A stretch of 5,409 nucleotides of DNA from Actinomycetota bacterium (GTDB lineage: Bacteria; Actinomycetota; Thermoleophilia; Gaiellales; Gaiellaceae), in NCBI GenBank assembly GCA_005883365.1, contig VAXA01000294.1, positions 1 to 5,409 of the forward strand, written 5' to 3'. The notes under the pieces are model-generated. The model did not search any database. It worked only from the letters and a program-made list of their open reading frames with translations, and was not told the DNA's origin. Position 1 is the stretch's first letter, and the number at the start of each line of letters is the position of its first letter. A program made the position numbers and the translations under genes. This document shows positions 5,334 to 5,409 of this stretch, piece after piece.

Positions 5334-5409
5334 CCGGAATGACCCCTGAGCACCGCGACGCGATAGGGACACGTGCTCTGTAGCGTGGAGCAGGTGGTTG
5401 GTGCCGGAC
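5334..5409. other. Intergenic tail, no gene seen
   Basis: I see no convincing reading frame here. An ATG at 5339 gives only 14 codons before a TAG, and the opposite strand offers only a frame running antisense into the TolB-like gene. The stretch probably leads into a gene beyond the window. I see no clear promoter. Confidence 0.4.

Noticed and set aside
5101..5353. Overlapping open frames on both strands at the end of the TolB-like gene and past its terminator
   Set aside because: They lack ribosome binding sites, overlap the propeller gene in other frames and cross the terminator hairpin. They show no family motif.

Overview
The window reads as chromosomal DNA from a high-GC actinobacterium, most likely of the Thermoleophilia type (Solirubrobacterales/Gaiellales-like). 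This lineage call is inference. It rests on roughly 70% GC with strong G/C third-position bias in the left two thirds, frequent GTG starts, the housekeeping order rsmA-ispE-(membrane protein)-tRNA-Gln-glmU-prs, and a secreted PD40-type beta-propeller of a kind I associate with that class. No database search was possible.

Positions 1-3810 form one tightly packed plus-strand housekeeping block. It holds the tail of rsmA (16S rRNA dimethyltransferase); ispE (isoprenoid precursor kinase), whose GTG start overlaps the rsmA stop; a 123-residue multi-pass membrane protein starting 3 nt after ispE; a complete tRNA-Gln(TTG) with encoded CCA; glmU (UDP-GlcNAc synthesis), whose ATG lies 12 nt after the tRNA; and prs (PRPP synthase). 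Spacing is 0-40 nt throughout and I see no internal terminator, so co-transcription is likely. Excision of the tRNA would then cut the message in two. The block links ribosome maturation, isoprenoid, cell-wall and nucleotide precursor supply.

Positions 3811-5409 look different. GC falls to about 58-63% by hand tally of several lines, intergenic gaps are longer, and the rplY/pth genes that often follow prs in Gram-positive bacteria are absent. This part holds a 108-residue protein without a firm family name and a 321-residue exported TolB/PD40-like beta-propeller. A perfect 12-bp GC-rich hairpin follows the propeller gene and probably terminates it. An 18-bp imperfect direct repeat (16/18) brackets the propeller gene. 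This part reads as lineage-specific accessory DNA placed against the end of a conserved operon.

The main points for a second look are: a GlmU whose left-handed beta-helix appears about two coils short and whose acetyl-CoA-site motif is altered; a Prs with changes in three signature loops; the glmU start without a Shine-Dalgarno directly behind a tRNA; and the small 3877-4203 protein, which resembles a module I recall at the N-terminus of larger proteins. I found no CRISPR array, transposase, integrase or clear defence operon.
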